From Bordetella parapertussis (GTDB taxonomy: Bacteria; Pseudomonadota; Gammaproteobacteria; Burkholderiales; Burkholderiaceae_E), in assembly GCA_945883285.1 (NCBI GenBank), contig CAMCXH010000017.1, positions 1-32,116 on the forward strand: a stretch of DNA of 32,116 bases, given 5' to 3'. The notes under the pieces are model-generated. The model was not told the DNA's origin. It saw nothing but the letters and a program-made list of their open reading frames with translations, and did not search any database. Positions 25,208-32,116 of the stretch are shown one piece after another (the first letter of the stretch is position 1; every line of letters begins with the position of its first letter). The position numbers and the translations under genes are program-made.

Positions 25208-25726
25208 TCAGGGCTTGTTGACCAGCAGCGCCAGAATTGCCTCCAGATGCTGATCGGCCATCGCCTTCATTTCGTCATCGGTGCGATCCTGCACAGGATG
25301 CGGCACAAAAACATAAGCCGGATCGGTACCGAGCGCCCTCGACTGGATGGCGGCTGCATCGATGAATTCAGTGGTGGCGACACCGACCGAGGGAATGCCA
25401 TTGGCTTCGAGATCTGCGAGGTCATGCGTACAGCACGACGTACAGGACCCTCAGTCGGCCAACCCTTCAATCACCACATTGACTTCACCCACGATCTGCT
25501 GACGCAGCGGCAAGGGGGCTGGCTTGGCCACCGTGGGCTTCATGTAGCGCTTGACGACGATGCCCCGCTCGGTGAGCAGTTCATCAAGGCGATCGAGAAA
25601 AACATTGCCTCGCGGCTTCGAGATATCGAGCAGACCGACCGTGAGGCCCTGTAGCTGGTCGGGGCGCGCCAGCCTTTCGCGTGACGTCGGACTTTGCTCC
25701 GCCGTCGGATCCATGATGACAGTCAT
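25208..25726 (-). CDS. UGSC family selenoprotein (in-frame UGA = Sec)
   Basis: 172 residues if UGA at 25453-25451 is read as selenocysteine (position 92). The start ATG 25726, with AGAGGTGAAATC upstream, overlaps the partner gene's stop by ATGA. The N-terminal part reads LTVGLLDISKPRGNVFLDRL, a line found at the start of UGSC proteins. Before the UGA comes VNVVIEGLAD; after it, GSCTSCCTHDLADLEANGIP, then SVGVATTEFIDAAAIQSRAL and a closing VFVPHPVQDRTDDE. The frame is open and typical on both sides, so the UGA splits one protein rather than ending it. The motif U-G-S-C-T matches the UGSC (seleno)protein family, where Cys-containing forms have CGSCT. Function is unproven; a thiol/selenol redox role is inferred. 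Reading it needs selA/B/C/D elsewhere. Confidence 0.9.
25418..25452 (-). promoter_or_regulatory. Candidate bacterial SECIS hairpin after the UGA
   Basis: The mRNA right after the UGA can fold: an outer stem GAGG/CCUC region (25452-25449 with 25421-25418), a short inner pair, then an apical helix GUAC (25443-25440) with GUAC (25431-25428) closing an 8-nt loop GUCGUGCU that begins with GU. A bacterial SECIS must lie within the coding region just downstream of the UGA. The apical helix starts 7 nt after the UGA, closer than the about 11 nt I recall for E. coli fdhF, so the match is suggestive only. Confidence 0.5.
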
Positions 25727-27174
25727 GATTTCACCTCTCTGTTGACAGGCAGCGATCCGGCTGCACCGCCGGAAGACCAGCCGCCGATGATGCCGGAGAA
25801 CATCCCGGCGCCGCCGCCCGCGCGAACAATCAGCAGTCCGCCCGGGCGAAATTTGTTCCGTGTGGTGCCTGCAACCGACTCGGGATAGCCCTCGTCGATA
25901 CCCCTGACGCCCCGCACCAGGCTGTCGCCCGGTATTTCGCAAAGCTGCATCAATTCGCCGAGCAATCGCTGTTTGCTCCAGCCGGCCTGCCTGAAGGTGC
26001 GCTCGTGCTCGGGGCAAACCACCAGCATCGCGTCGCAGGCGGGTGCGAGCTTGACGTTGTGAATCGCCTTGAGTGACTCGGCCATGCTGCGCGCAAGGCT
26101 CTCGGGAGTTCGAGATTTCTGGTCGACGATGCCCTGGAGTCCGAATCCGGCAAAGACCGTGACGCTCGAGACGCCAGGTGCAAGCCCGAAATCGCTCGAC
26201 AGGGGCTCCCAGGACGACCCTTCCTCGTCCTCGGCGAAGCAGTAGGTGTATTTGCCGGGATTGCCGAGCGTGGCCCGGTCGACCTCCTGCGGCCTGCCGC
26301 CGCCGACATTGCGAATGACGAGTTGCAAGGCCCGACCGATGGTTGCATTGGCACGGTTGCCCTGGCCGAGCGCATTGCCGCGGGCGTTCATCGAAATCTG
26401 CCGGCGTATCGGGCCATTCACCACCAGCACCGGCCCGACGAACATCGTGGTCGCAAGCACGCCGTGCATGGCAAAGGCAGGATCGAGCACCGCTTCGACC
26501 GCAGCGAGCACGACCGGCAGATACTCAGGCTTGCAGCCTGCCATGACCGCGTTGATCGCAACCTTTTCAACCGTCAGCGGCACCAGATTGGGCGGACACA
26601 CGCCGATCACTTCCTTGGGATCACGGGTGGTGCCACCGAGCATGCGCAGCACCCGGCGTTGAGTCGGCGGCACGACTGGCAACCCGTCTGTCCAGCCGCG
26701 CTCGTAGATCGCCTCGATCTCGTCCTCGTCCTCACCGAATTCAACTTTCCGAGCGGTCAATCCGGTCTGCTCGAAACGGATCAGCAGATCTTCGAGCTTC
26801 GCCGGCTCGACATTCAGCGCCCCGCAACCCGGGCGCATGGCAGGCAAGTCGGCGCCGAGTCTTTCCTGCCCGCTCACGCGCTGCCACTCGTTGCGATCCC
26901 AGCCGTAAGTGCGGTCGATCTCGGCGCCGGCCGCGCGACGGATCAGCGTTGGAACGATGTCGATGGCCAGGGCATGCGACACATTCAGTGCAGTGTCGTC
27001 AACCGGATGTCCAATCGATTCGGGAAAGGCCGGGTCGTCCTGCGTAAAGACCGTCAGATTGCCGCCCATGGCCAGCTCGGCCAGCACCGGCTCGATCAGG
27101 ACGCAGGTCGGGCAATCGCGTTTGACGACGGCGATCAGGCCTTCTACGGGTAGCGACACACGCGCAATGCTCAT
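25723..27174 (-). CDS. Thioredoxin-fold protein, partner of the UGSC selenoprotein
   Basis: 483 residues from ATG 27174, with AGGAGA upstream. Residues ~1-110 form a thioredoxin-like domain: the CPTC motif has Cys21 and Cys24 (VVKRDCPTCVLIEPV), and the cis-proline is Pro75 in IDIVPTLIRR. The rest (~155-480) is a large conserved domain with GWTDGLPVVPPTQRRVLRML, VEKVAINAVMAGCKPEYLPV, GPVLVVNGPIRRQISMN, then NATIGRALQLVIRNVGGGRP and GNPGKYTYCFAEDEEGSSWE. I remember this domain next to UGSC genes but cannot assign a reaction. Cysteines in MAGCKPEY and VCPEHE might be functional. Its stop overlaps the UGSC start by ATGA. Likely role: redox partner or catalytic subunit of a selenoprotein complex (inference). 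Confidence 0.85.
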   Translation of the reverse strand: MSIARVSLPVEGLIAVVKRDCPTCVLIEPVLAELAMGGNLTVFTQDDPAFPESIGHPVDDTALNVSHALAIDIVPTLIRRAAGAEIDRTYGWDRNEWQRVSGQERLGADLPAMRPGCGALNVEPAKLEDLLIRFEQTGLTARKVEFGEDEDEIEAIYERGWTDGLPVVPPTQRRVLRMLGGTTRDPKEVIGVCPPNLVPLTVEKVAINAVMAGCKPEYLPVVLAAVEAVLDPAFAMHGVLATTMFVGPVLVVNGPIRRQISMNARGNALGQGNRANATIGRALQLVIRNVGGGRPQEVDRATLGNPGKYTYCFAEDEEGSSWEPLSSDFGLAPGVSSVTVFAGFGLQGIVDQKSRTPESLARSMAESLKAIHNVKLAPACDAMLVVCPEHERTFRQAGWSKQRLLGELMQLCEIPGDSLVRGVRGIDEGYPESVAGTTRNKFRPGGLLIVRAGGGAGMFSGIIGGWSSGGAAGSLPVNREVKS

Positions 27175-27194
27175 CGGGTCTCCTGGGGGAAAGC

Positions 27195-28064
27195 TCAGCG
27201 CGGTGCGAGCTTGTCCTGCGTTTTGGTATCGAAGTCGCTCGCGTCATGGCGCTCGTGCAGCTGGTTTGCCGGATCGCCCATCAATCGATTCACCATCCGA
27301 CCGCGCTTGACGGCAGGTCGCAGGGCGATCTGATCGGTCCAGCGCTGAACATGCTTGTATTCCTGGACCTGCAAAAATTCGCCGCCGCCATAGAGCAGAC
27401 CCTTGGCCAGCGCGCCATACCAGGGCCAGATCGCAATATCGGCGATCGAATAATCCTGACCGGCCATGTATTCGCTCGTGGCCAGATGACGATCAAGGAC
27501 GTCGAGCTGGCGCTTGACCTCCATGGCAAAGCGATCGATGGCGTATTCGATTTTCGTCGGTGCATAGGCATAGAAATGGCCAAAGCCGCCGCCCAGGTAG
27601 GGCGCACTGCCCATCTGCCAGAAGAGCCACGACAGACAGGCAGCCCGTGCCTGGCCCTGTGCAGGAAGGAAGACGCCGAACTTTTCGGCCAGATGCAGCA
27701 GGATCGCGCCCGACTCGAAGACATTGATCGGCGTGGCGCCGCTGCGATCAACCAGCGCAGGAATCTTCGAGTTGGGATTGGCGTCGACGAAACCGCTGCC
27801 GAACTGGTCGCCCTCGCTGATGCGGATCAGCCAGGCATCGTATTCGGCGCCGGTGTGCCCAAGCGCAAGCAACTCCTCGAGCATGACCGTGACCTTCACA
27901 CCGTTGGGCGTCCCAAGCGAGTAGAGCTGCATCGGGTGACGACCGATCGGCAGATCCTTGTCATGCGTCGCGCCTGCGATCGGTCGATTGATATTGGCGA
28001 AACGTCCGCCGCTGGCCTTGTTCCAGGTCCAGATTTGCGCGGGCGCATAAGTCGCATCGGTCAT
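27195..28064 (-). CDS. yghU: Glutathione S-transferase-like protein, YghU family
   Basis: 289 residues from ATG 28064, with AGGAG upstream; the open frame to 28154 is not used. The N-terminal extension (~1-44) with IWTWNKASGGRFANINRPIA is the YghU hallmark. The thioredoxin-fold domain starts at MQLYSLGTPNGVKVTVMLEE; the glutathione-contact segment is NVFESGAILLHLAEKFG, and the all-helical domain has YSIADIAIWPWYG and a YAIDRFAMEVKRQLDVLDRH segment. YghU enzymes act on glutathione disulfides or hydroperoxides rather than classic conjugation, in the cytosol. It begins 20 nt upstream of the selenoprotein partner gene and is likely the first gene of that transcript. Confidence 0.88.
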   Translation of the reverse strand: MTDATYAPAQIWTWNKASGGRFANINRPIAGATHDKDLPIGRHPMQLYSLGTPNGVKVTVMLEELLALGHTGAEYDAWLIRISEGDQFGSGFVDANPNSKIPALVDRSGATPINVFESGAILLHLAEKFGVFLPAQGQARAACLSWLFWQMGSAPYLGGGFGHFYAYAPTKIEYAIDRFAMEVKRQLDVLDRHLATSEYMAGQDYSIADIAIWPWYGALAKGLLYGGGEFLQVQEYKHVQRWTDQIALRPAVKRGRMVNRLMGDPANQLHERHDASDFDTKTQDKLAPR

Positions 28065-28217
28065 GTGGTCGGGGCTCCTGCCGTGATATGAGTGATCACG
28101 CATCGACATGAGCGTGTTCTGGTAGAAGATAGCGAACCCGCGTGGCCAAGTCACCAGACTTGTTCACACACGGTCCGCTTTTGAGAAATTCGACCAACCA
28201 GCGTGCAAGGAAGCGCC

Positions 28218-28883
28218 ATGATCGTTGTCCACACCACTGAGCTCGAGTATCCATGGGGTACTTTGCGCTCGACCAACGCCAGCAAGGTCAAGGTCGTGCT
28301 CGAGGAAAAGGGCTTGTCCTATCGGGTTGAGCGGATGCGACCGGGTGATCTCTGGAAAAAGCCCCCTGAATTTCTGGCCAGGCATCCTCTCGGAAAGGTT
28401 CCCTATATCGAGGATGGTGATCGGTTGATCTATGACTCGACTGTCATCAATGAGTATCTCGAAGAGCAGTATTCGGTCCCGAGCCTGATGCCCTTGACGG
28501 CTTTCGATCGCGCCGCCGTTCGCATGGTCGAGAATTATTGCGACGAGGCGATATTGGTCGGCGATCTGCCAGGGCTGTGGATGCCTTACTGGTCGCCGCC
28601 TGAAAAGCGCGATCTCGAGCGCATGGAAAAGAGTCGCACCGCACTGCGCAATCGCGCACTGCCTTTCATCGAGCGCACCATCGGCGACAAGGACTATCTC
28701 TGCGGTGAGTTCAGTCTGGCCGATGTCGGTTATATGTGTCTGGCGATGGTGCTTCAGGTCGATGCGTTTGATCTCGGCGCTTTCCCGGGTGCCGCTGCCT
28801 ACCTTGAGCGCTTGCGCGCTCGACCGAGCTATCTCGCCATCAGCCCTGCGACCTCGCTTGCCGAGTCGGCCGGGCGTTCTTAG
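28218..28883 (+). CDS. Glutathione S-transferase family protein
   Basis: 221 residues from ATG 28218, with AAGGAAGCGCC upstream; a GTG at 28203 is in frame but lies inside the ribosome-site region. The N-terminal domain has NASKVKVVLEEKGLSYRVER, the segment HPLGKVPYIEDGD and the glutathione-contact DSTVINEYLEEQY. The helical C-terminal domain includes CGEFSLADVGYMC, the N-capping-box motif of GSTs. It is divergent from the YghU-type gene, sharing a 153-nt upstream region, so the two GSTs may share control. The substrate is unknown. Confidence 0.92.
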   Translation: MIVVHTTELEYPWGTLRSTNASKVKVVLEEKGLSYRVERMRPGDLWKKPPEFLARHPLGKVPYIEDGDRLIYDSTVINEYLEEQYSVPSLMPLTAFDRAAVRMVENYCDEAILVGDLPGLWMPYWSPPEKRDLERMEKSRTALRNRALPFIERTIGDKDYLCGEFSLADVGYMCLAMVLQVDAFDLGAFPGAAAYLERLRARPSYLAISPATSLAESAGRS

Positions 28884-28917
28884 TCCAGCGTGTCGTAATG
28901 GCTCTGCGACATGGGCG

Positions 28918-30147
28918 TCATGCTGGCGCCAATGTCGGCGGGTTGGGCGGGCGTGACAGGGCGAAGCCCATCTGGACAAGTCCTGCGGCAAGGCCCAGCG
29001 ACACACCAACCTGCAGGGCGAGTTGATAGGACCCGAGCGCGTCATAGGCCAGACCCCCACCGAAGGCACCGACGAAGCTGCCGATCTGGTGAGTCATGAA
29101 AGCGACACCCCCCAGCATGGCTTGCCATCTCAGACCGAAGGCTTCAGCGATATAGCCTGCCACCAGCGGCCCGACGCCCAACCACAGAAAGCCCATGATC
29201 GCCGCAAAGACCAGGGTGTTGGCAGGCGTTGCAGCCGACAGGAAGTACCAGGCGATGCCGAGTGAACGCAGGGTGTAAATGCCACCCAGCAACAGAAGCT
29301 TGTTGTATCGGCCGCCGGCCCAGCCGAAAAACAGGCTGCCCAGAACGTTGAAGCCGCCGATCACGCCAAGCGCCTGCGCACTGAGCATCGGGTCAAGACC
29401 GCAGCTGTCGAGATAGGACGGAAGGTGCGTGGTCAGAAAGACAAGCTGCATGCCGCATACAAAATAGGCGATTGTCATGACCGCAAAGGGCGGGTGCTTC
29501 AATGCGCGCAGCGCAACGACCAGGGCACGGCTCTCGGTATCGCCCGCGACCTTCGGCGGCAAGGGCAGGTCATCGACTTTGCCGGCAAACCATGCAGCCG
29601 GAACGATGACCAGGGCCATCACGATGAAGCCGGCCACTCCGACTCGCCAACCGAATTCCTGCGACAGCGCCTGACCGACCGGTGCAGCAATCAGTGCGCC
29701 AATCGAACCCGCTGCCGAGACCACGCCGAGCACCGTGCTGCGGATGGCGGCAGGAACCGGGCGTGCAGCCACCGCCATGGCGATGGCTGAACCGTTGCAG
29801 GCCATCGACGCGCCGATCGCGAAGCCGGCGCCGAGCGTCACGCCAAGCATTCCCTGGGCGGTCGCCAGCAGCGTCATGCCCAGGACATAGAGCAGGGCAC
29901 CCGAAACCATGAGCGGGCGATAGCCGATCCGAACGACCAGGGCTCCCGCGAAGGGCTGCAAAAATCCCCACACCAGGTTTTGCACGGCGATAGCCAGCGT
30001 GAATTGCGAAACCGATATCCCCACGTCTTTCGTAAGAGCGGGCATGAAAACGCCCAGGCTCTGACGCAGTCCCAGGCTCATGGTGAGCATCAGCGATGCG
30101 CCGATCAGGATCGGCAGGACAGGGCGCAGGGCGCGAAGGTCTGACAT
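28918..30147 (-). CDS. Major facilitator superfamily transporter
   Basis: 409 residues from ATG 30147, with GGAG upstream; the open frame to 30249 is discarded. About 12 membrane helices are visible. The first is PILIGASLMLTMSLGLRQS, followed by GVFMPALTKDVGISVSQFTL. The loop 2-3 motif is weakly kept (VVRIGYRPLMVSGA). A central basic loop GKVDDLPLPPKVAGDTESRA separates the two six-helix halves. The second half has GWAGGRYNKLLLLGG, the mirrored loop motif. It is an inner-membrane secondary transporter whose substrate is unknown. It converges on the GST gene and diverges from the methyltransferase gene. Confidence 0.92.
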   Translation of the reverse strand: MSDLRALRPVLPILIGASLMLTMSLGLRQSLGVFMPALTKDVGISVSQFTLAIAVQNLVWGFLQPFAGALVVRIGYRPLMVSGALLYVLGMTLLATAQGMLGVTLGAGFAIGASMACNGSAIAMAVAARPVPAAIRSTVLGVVSAAGSIGALIAAPVGQALSQEFGWRVGVAGFIVMALVIVPAAWFAGKVDDLPLPPKVAGDTESRALVVALRALKHPPFAVMTIAYFVCGMQLVFLTTHLPSYLDSCGLDPMLSAQALGVIGGFNVLGSLFFGWAGGRYNKLLLLGGIYTLRSLGIAWYFLSAATPANTLVFAAIMGFLWLGVGPLVAGYIAEAFGLRWQAMLGGVAFMTHQIGSFVGAFGGGLAYDALGSYQLALQVGVSLGLAAGLVQMGFALSRPPNPPTLAPA

Positions 30148-30242
30148 CGGTGCTCCAGTTGGTTTCCTTGCGACTGTATACCGTTCAGTTACGGGCAGCG
30201 CTCGCATTTCATCGCTGCGCCGGTTTCGAGCACAATGCGTTG
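30148..30242. promoter_or_regulatory. Divergent region between MFS transporter and methyltransferase genes
   Basis: 95 nt separating two divergent starts. TATACC near 30177-30182 is a possible -10 element for the plus-strand gene, but I see no matching -35. Shared control of the transporter and methyltransferase is plausible but not shown. Confidence 0.3.
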
Positions 30243-31265
30243 ATGTCACCGATCCGAAAACCCGATGTCTGCCAGCCCACCGGAACCGCCGAGTTGCCGA
30301 TGCTGGACGTCTACATGCCCATGATGAAGACGGCGGCGATTGTCTGTGCCGCCCGCACGGGGCTTTTCGAGGCGCTGGCCTCTGGTCCGCTCGAGACCGA
30401 AGTGCTTGCCCAGCGGATCGGTGCCAATCCTAATGGCGCGCGAACGCTGGCTGACTTTCTGGTTGCGCTCGGCTATCTGAGCAGATCCGAGACGACTTAC
30501 GCCAACACCGACAGCACCCAGCGCTGGTTCACGAGTGCCGGGCAAATCGACTACACGTCTGGCGCGCTTTGGACGCATGAGGCCTGGGCGATGATGGGTG
30601 ACCTCTCAAGCGCGGTGGTGGCCGGGACGCCGCAGCGTTCGCTGTGGGACACCATGCGTGACAAGCCGCATCTGGGCCCGCTTTTTTCGCGCTACATGCA
30701 GGCTTTTGCGCAGGATCTCGGCCCCGACCTGATCGCTCATGTGCCTGTCGCCGACGATCACACGCGACTGCTCGATCTCGGCGGATCACATGGACTGCAT
30801 TCGGTTCGCTTTTGCCGCCGATATCAGCAGTTGAATGCGGTGATCGTTGACATGCCCTCGGCGCTGACCGATACCGCGCAGACGGCGGCGCAGGCAGGGC
30901 TGTCCGATCGCATCAGCTTGCATCCTGCGAACCTGCTTGCACTCGACTGGATTCAGCCTTGCGACATCGTGCTTTACCTGTCTGTCGGTCACAACCAGCA
31001 GGAGACCGACAACCGGCGGGTGCTCGCCGAAATTGCGCGGTCACTGCGTCCGGGCGGCCTGCTTGTCATTCATGACTATCTTGCCGAAGAGCCGCTCAAT
31101 GCCTTTCATGCGGCGTTTCGGTTGACGCTGCTCTATGAGACCGGCACACGCACCTACAGCCACCAGGAATACATGGGCTGGCTTGATGAGGCGGGCTTTT
31201 CGTCGGTCTCGCGTATCGATCTGGATCCGCTCGAAAAAGGCTCCTTGCTGCTGGCGCGTCGCTGA
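30243..31265 (+). CDS. SAM-dependent O-methyltransferase (ASMT-like)
   Basis: 340 residues from ATG 30243; the frame is open to 30096, but the upstream part overlaps the MFS gene's start. No strong ribosome site is seen at 30243. An N-terminal winged-helix dimerisation domain (MLDVYMPMMKTAAIVCAART, then LAQRIGANPNGARTLADFLV) precedes the Rossmann-like methyltransferase domain. The SAM motif I reads LLDLGGSHGLHSVRF near residues 170-185, where the usual GGGxG is GGSHG. Motif-like segments VIVDMPSAL, ANLLALDWIQPCDIVLYLSV and LRPGGLLVIHDYL follow. The closest match is acetylserotonin or hydroxyneurosporene-type methyltransferases. The acceptor substrate is unknown. Confidence 0.87.
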   Translation: MSPIRKPDVCQPTGTAELPMLDVYMPMMKTAAIVCAARTGLFEALASGPLETEVLAQRIGANPNGARTLADFLVALGYLSRSETTYANTDSTQRWFTSAGQIDYTSGALWTHEAWAMMGDLSSAVVAGTPQRSLWDTMRDKPHLGPLFSRYMQAFAQDLGPDLIAHVPVADDHTRLLDLGGSHGLHSVRFCRRYQQLNAVIVDMPSALTDTAQTAAQAGLSDRISLHPANLLALDWIQPCDIVLYLSVGHNQQETDNRRVLAEIARSLRPGGLLVIHDYLAEEPLNAFHAAFRLTLLYETGTRTYSHQEYMGWLDEAGFSSVSRIDLDPLEKGSLLLARR

Positions 31266-31373
31266 GCGACTGGATAGCCAGAAACGACGGGAATCTGATC
31301 TGAATTGCGGCGGCATTTGCCCCGGACACACCAACGCGATCTGCGTCCCGGGATCAAGAAGCAGTGATCGCGC

Positions 31374-32116
31374 TCAATAGCTGAGTGCCTGAGTCTTGCC
31401 CCAAAATATTCGATAGGCAAAGATGGTGTAGCCGACGATTACCGGAAAGACGACGACCACGCCATAGAAGATGACCCGCAGGGCCTCGGTCGAACTCGCC
31501 GCCTTCCAGATCGTCAGCTGATCGACCACCAGCCAGGGAAACAGGCTGTAGGCCAGTCCGTAAAATGACAGCAGGAAAATGCCCACCGTGCAGGCAAAAG
31601 GCACTTCTGCACCGTACTGGTTGCCTTGTTCGAGGCGTATCGGCAGCCGTCTGATGCTGCGGATCATGACGCCGAAGAGCCCGAGCGTGACAGCCGGGAT
31701 CGGCAGCAGCATCAGAACGTTCGGAAATTTGAACCACTTGTCGAAGATCTCAGGGCTGATCCAGGGCGTGGCAATCGAGATGGCCACCACGCCCGCTGCG
31801 GTGAGCCACAGGCTGCTCATTGCCCAGCCAACCGCTTTGCGCTGCAGTTCGCCTTCGGATTTCATGATCAGCCAGCCGGCGCCGAGCAGACGGTAAGCCG
31901 AGATCAGACAAAGACCGATCAACGCCGCAAACAGCAGCCCAGGCAGATCCTGTCTGAAGCCTGTGATCAGTTGGCCAAGCATGAACCCCTGGGCCCATGA
32001 AGCGATCAGTGAACCTGCAAAAAAAGCGCGGTCCCAGAGCGGGCGGTGATACATCTTCGCCTTGACCCGAAAGTCGAAGGCCACGCCACGCAGCGTCAGA
32101 CCCAGCAGCATGAGCG
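31374..32116 (-). CDS. cydB: Cytochrome bd ubiquinol oxidase subunit II, 5'-truncated
   Basis: The C-terminal 247 or so codons, open to the window edge, with the stop at 31374-31376. The N-terminal third lies beyond 32116. The text MLLGLTLRGVAFDFRVKAKM is the classic CydB/CioB stretch following the first helices, and ASWAQGFMLGQLITGF and SYRLLGAGWLIMKSEGELQR-like sequence follow (here ISAYRLLGAGWLIMKSEGEL). Six or so membrane helices are visible to the end. It forms the quinol oxidase with CydA, which should lie beyond the window. The protein is about 335-380 residues in full. No cydX-like gene is evident in the 108 nt after the stop. Confidence 0.92.
   Translation of the reverse strand, partial: LMLLGLTLRGVAFDFRVKAKMYHRPLWDRAFFAGSLIASWAQGFMLGQLITGFRQDLPGLLFAALIGLCLISAYRLLGAGWLIMKSEGELQRKAVGWAMSSLWLTAAGVVAISIATPWISPEIFDKWFKFPNVLMLLPIPAVTLGLFGVMIRSIRRLPIRLEQGNQYGAEVPFACTVGIFLLSFYGLAYSLFPWLVVDQLTIWKAASSTEALRVIFYGVVVVFPVIVGYTIFAYRIFWGKTQALSY

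Noticed and set aside
28164-29069. 301-codon minus-strand frame over the plus-strand GST gene
   Set aside because: The plus-strand GST has clear motifs, a ribosome site and normal length; the antisense frame has none.

Overview
The window is GC-rich, densely coded chromosomal DNA, probably from a betaproteobacterium or a related Gram-negative. The basis is codon use, a DUF3300/DUF2950 pair, a PEP-CTERM exported esterase, a cytochrome bd oxidase gene, an ABC1/UbiB-type kinase and many glutathione-dependent enzymes. Genus and order cannot be set from this sequence. No rRNA, tRNA, CRISPR array, phage or insertion sequence was seen. Both edge genes are cut by the window.

Layout. 1-1098 (-): 3'-truncated Na+/H+ antiporter. 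1489-3935 (+): secreted DUF3300 and DUF2950 proteins. 4161-9340 (+): amidase, ABC1 kinase and chemoreceptor, the last ending in a 12-bp tandem repeat that repeats its stop codon. 9415-10607: a decayed patch with a frameshifted lipoprotein hydrolase lacking its nucleophile region and the tail of an SRPBCC gene. 10711-13373 (-): PEP-CTERM GDSL esterase, then an EF-hand protein and a ricin-lectin protein sharing one operon. 13496-21358 (-): a complete Dpp/Opp-type ABC importer (binding protein, two permeases, two ATPases) behind a two-subunit ThDP decarboxylase and a SirB1-like protein. 21499-21909 (+): LprI/DUF1311-like secreted protein. 22013-28064 (-): sulfatase, small membrane protein, SDR, a UGSC selenoprotein, its thioredoxin-fold partner and a YghU-type GST. 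28218-31265: a second GST, an MFS transporter and an O-methyltransferase. 31374-32116 (-): 5'-truncated CydB.

The most notable item is the selenoprotein. The frame at 25208-25726 (-) is broken only by an in-frame UGA at 25453-25451, within D-U-G-S-C-T-S-C-C. This matches the UGSC (seleno)protein family. It overlaps by ATGA a 483-residue gene with an N-terminal CPTC thioredoxin fold and lies downstream of a YghU-type glutathione enzyme and upstream of an SDR. This looks like a selenium/thiol redox module whose substrate is unknown. Automatic gene callers would split or drop the selenoprotein.

How genes may work together: the importer genes are tightly packed (4-nt ATGA overlaps), with a strong stem-loop after the binding-protein gene. 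The ThDP decarboxylase pair upstream could act on the imported compound, but that is inference. The envelope proteins (DUF3300, DUF2950, lectin, EF-hand, PEP-CTERM esterase, LprI-like) suggest a cell with a rich secreted or surface repertoire.
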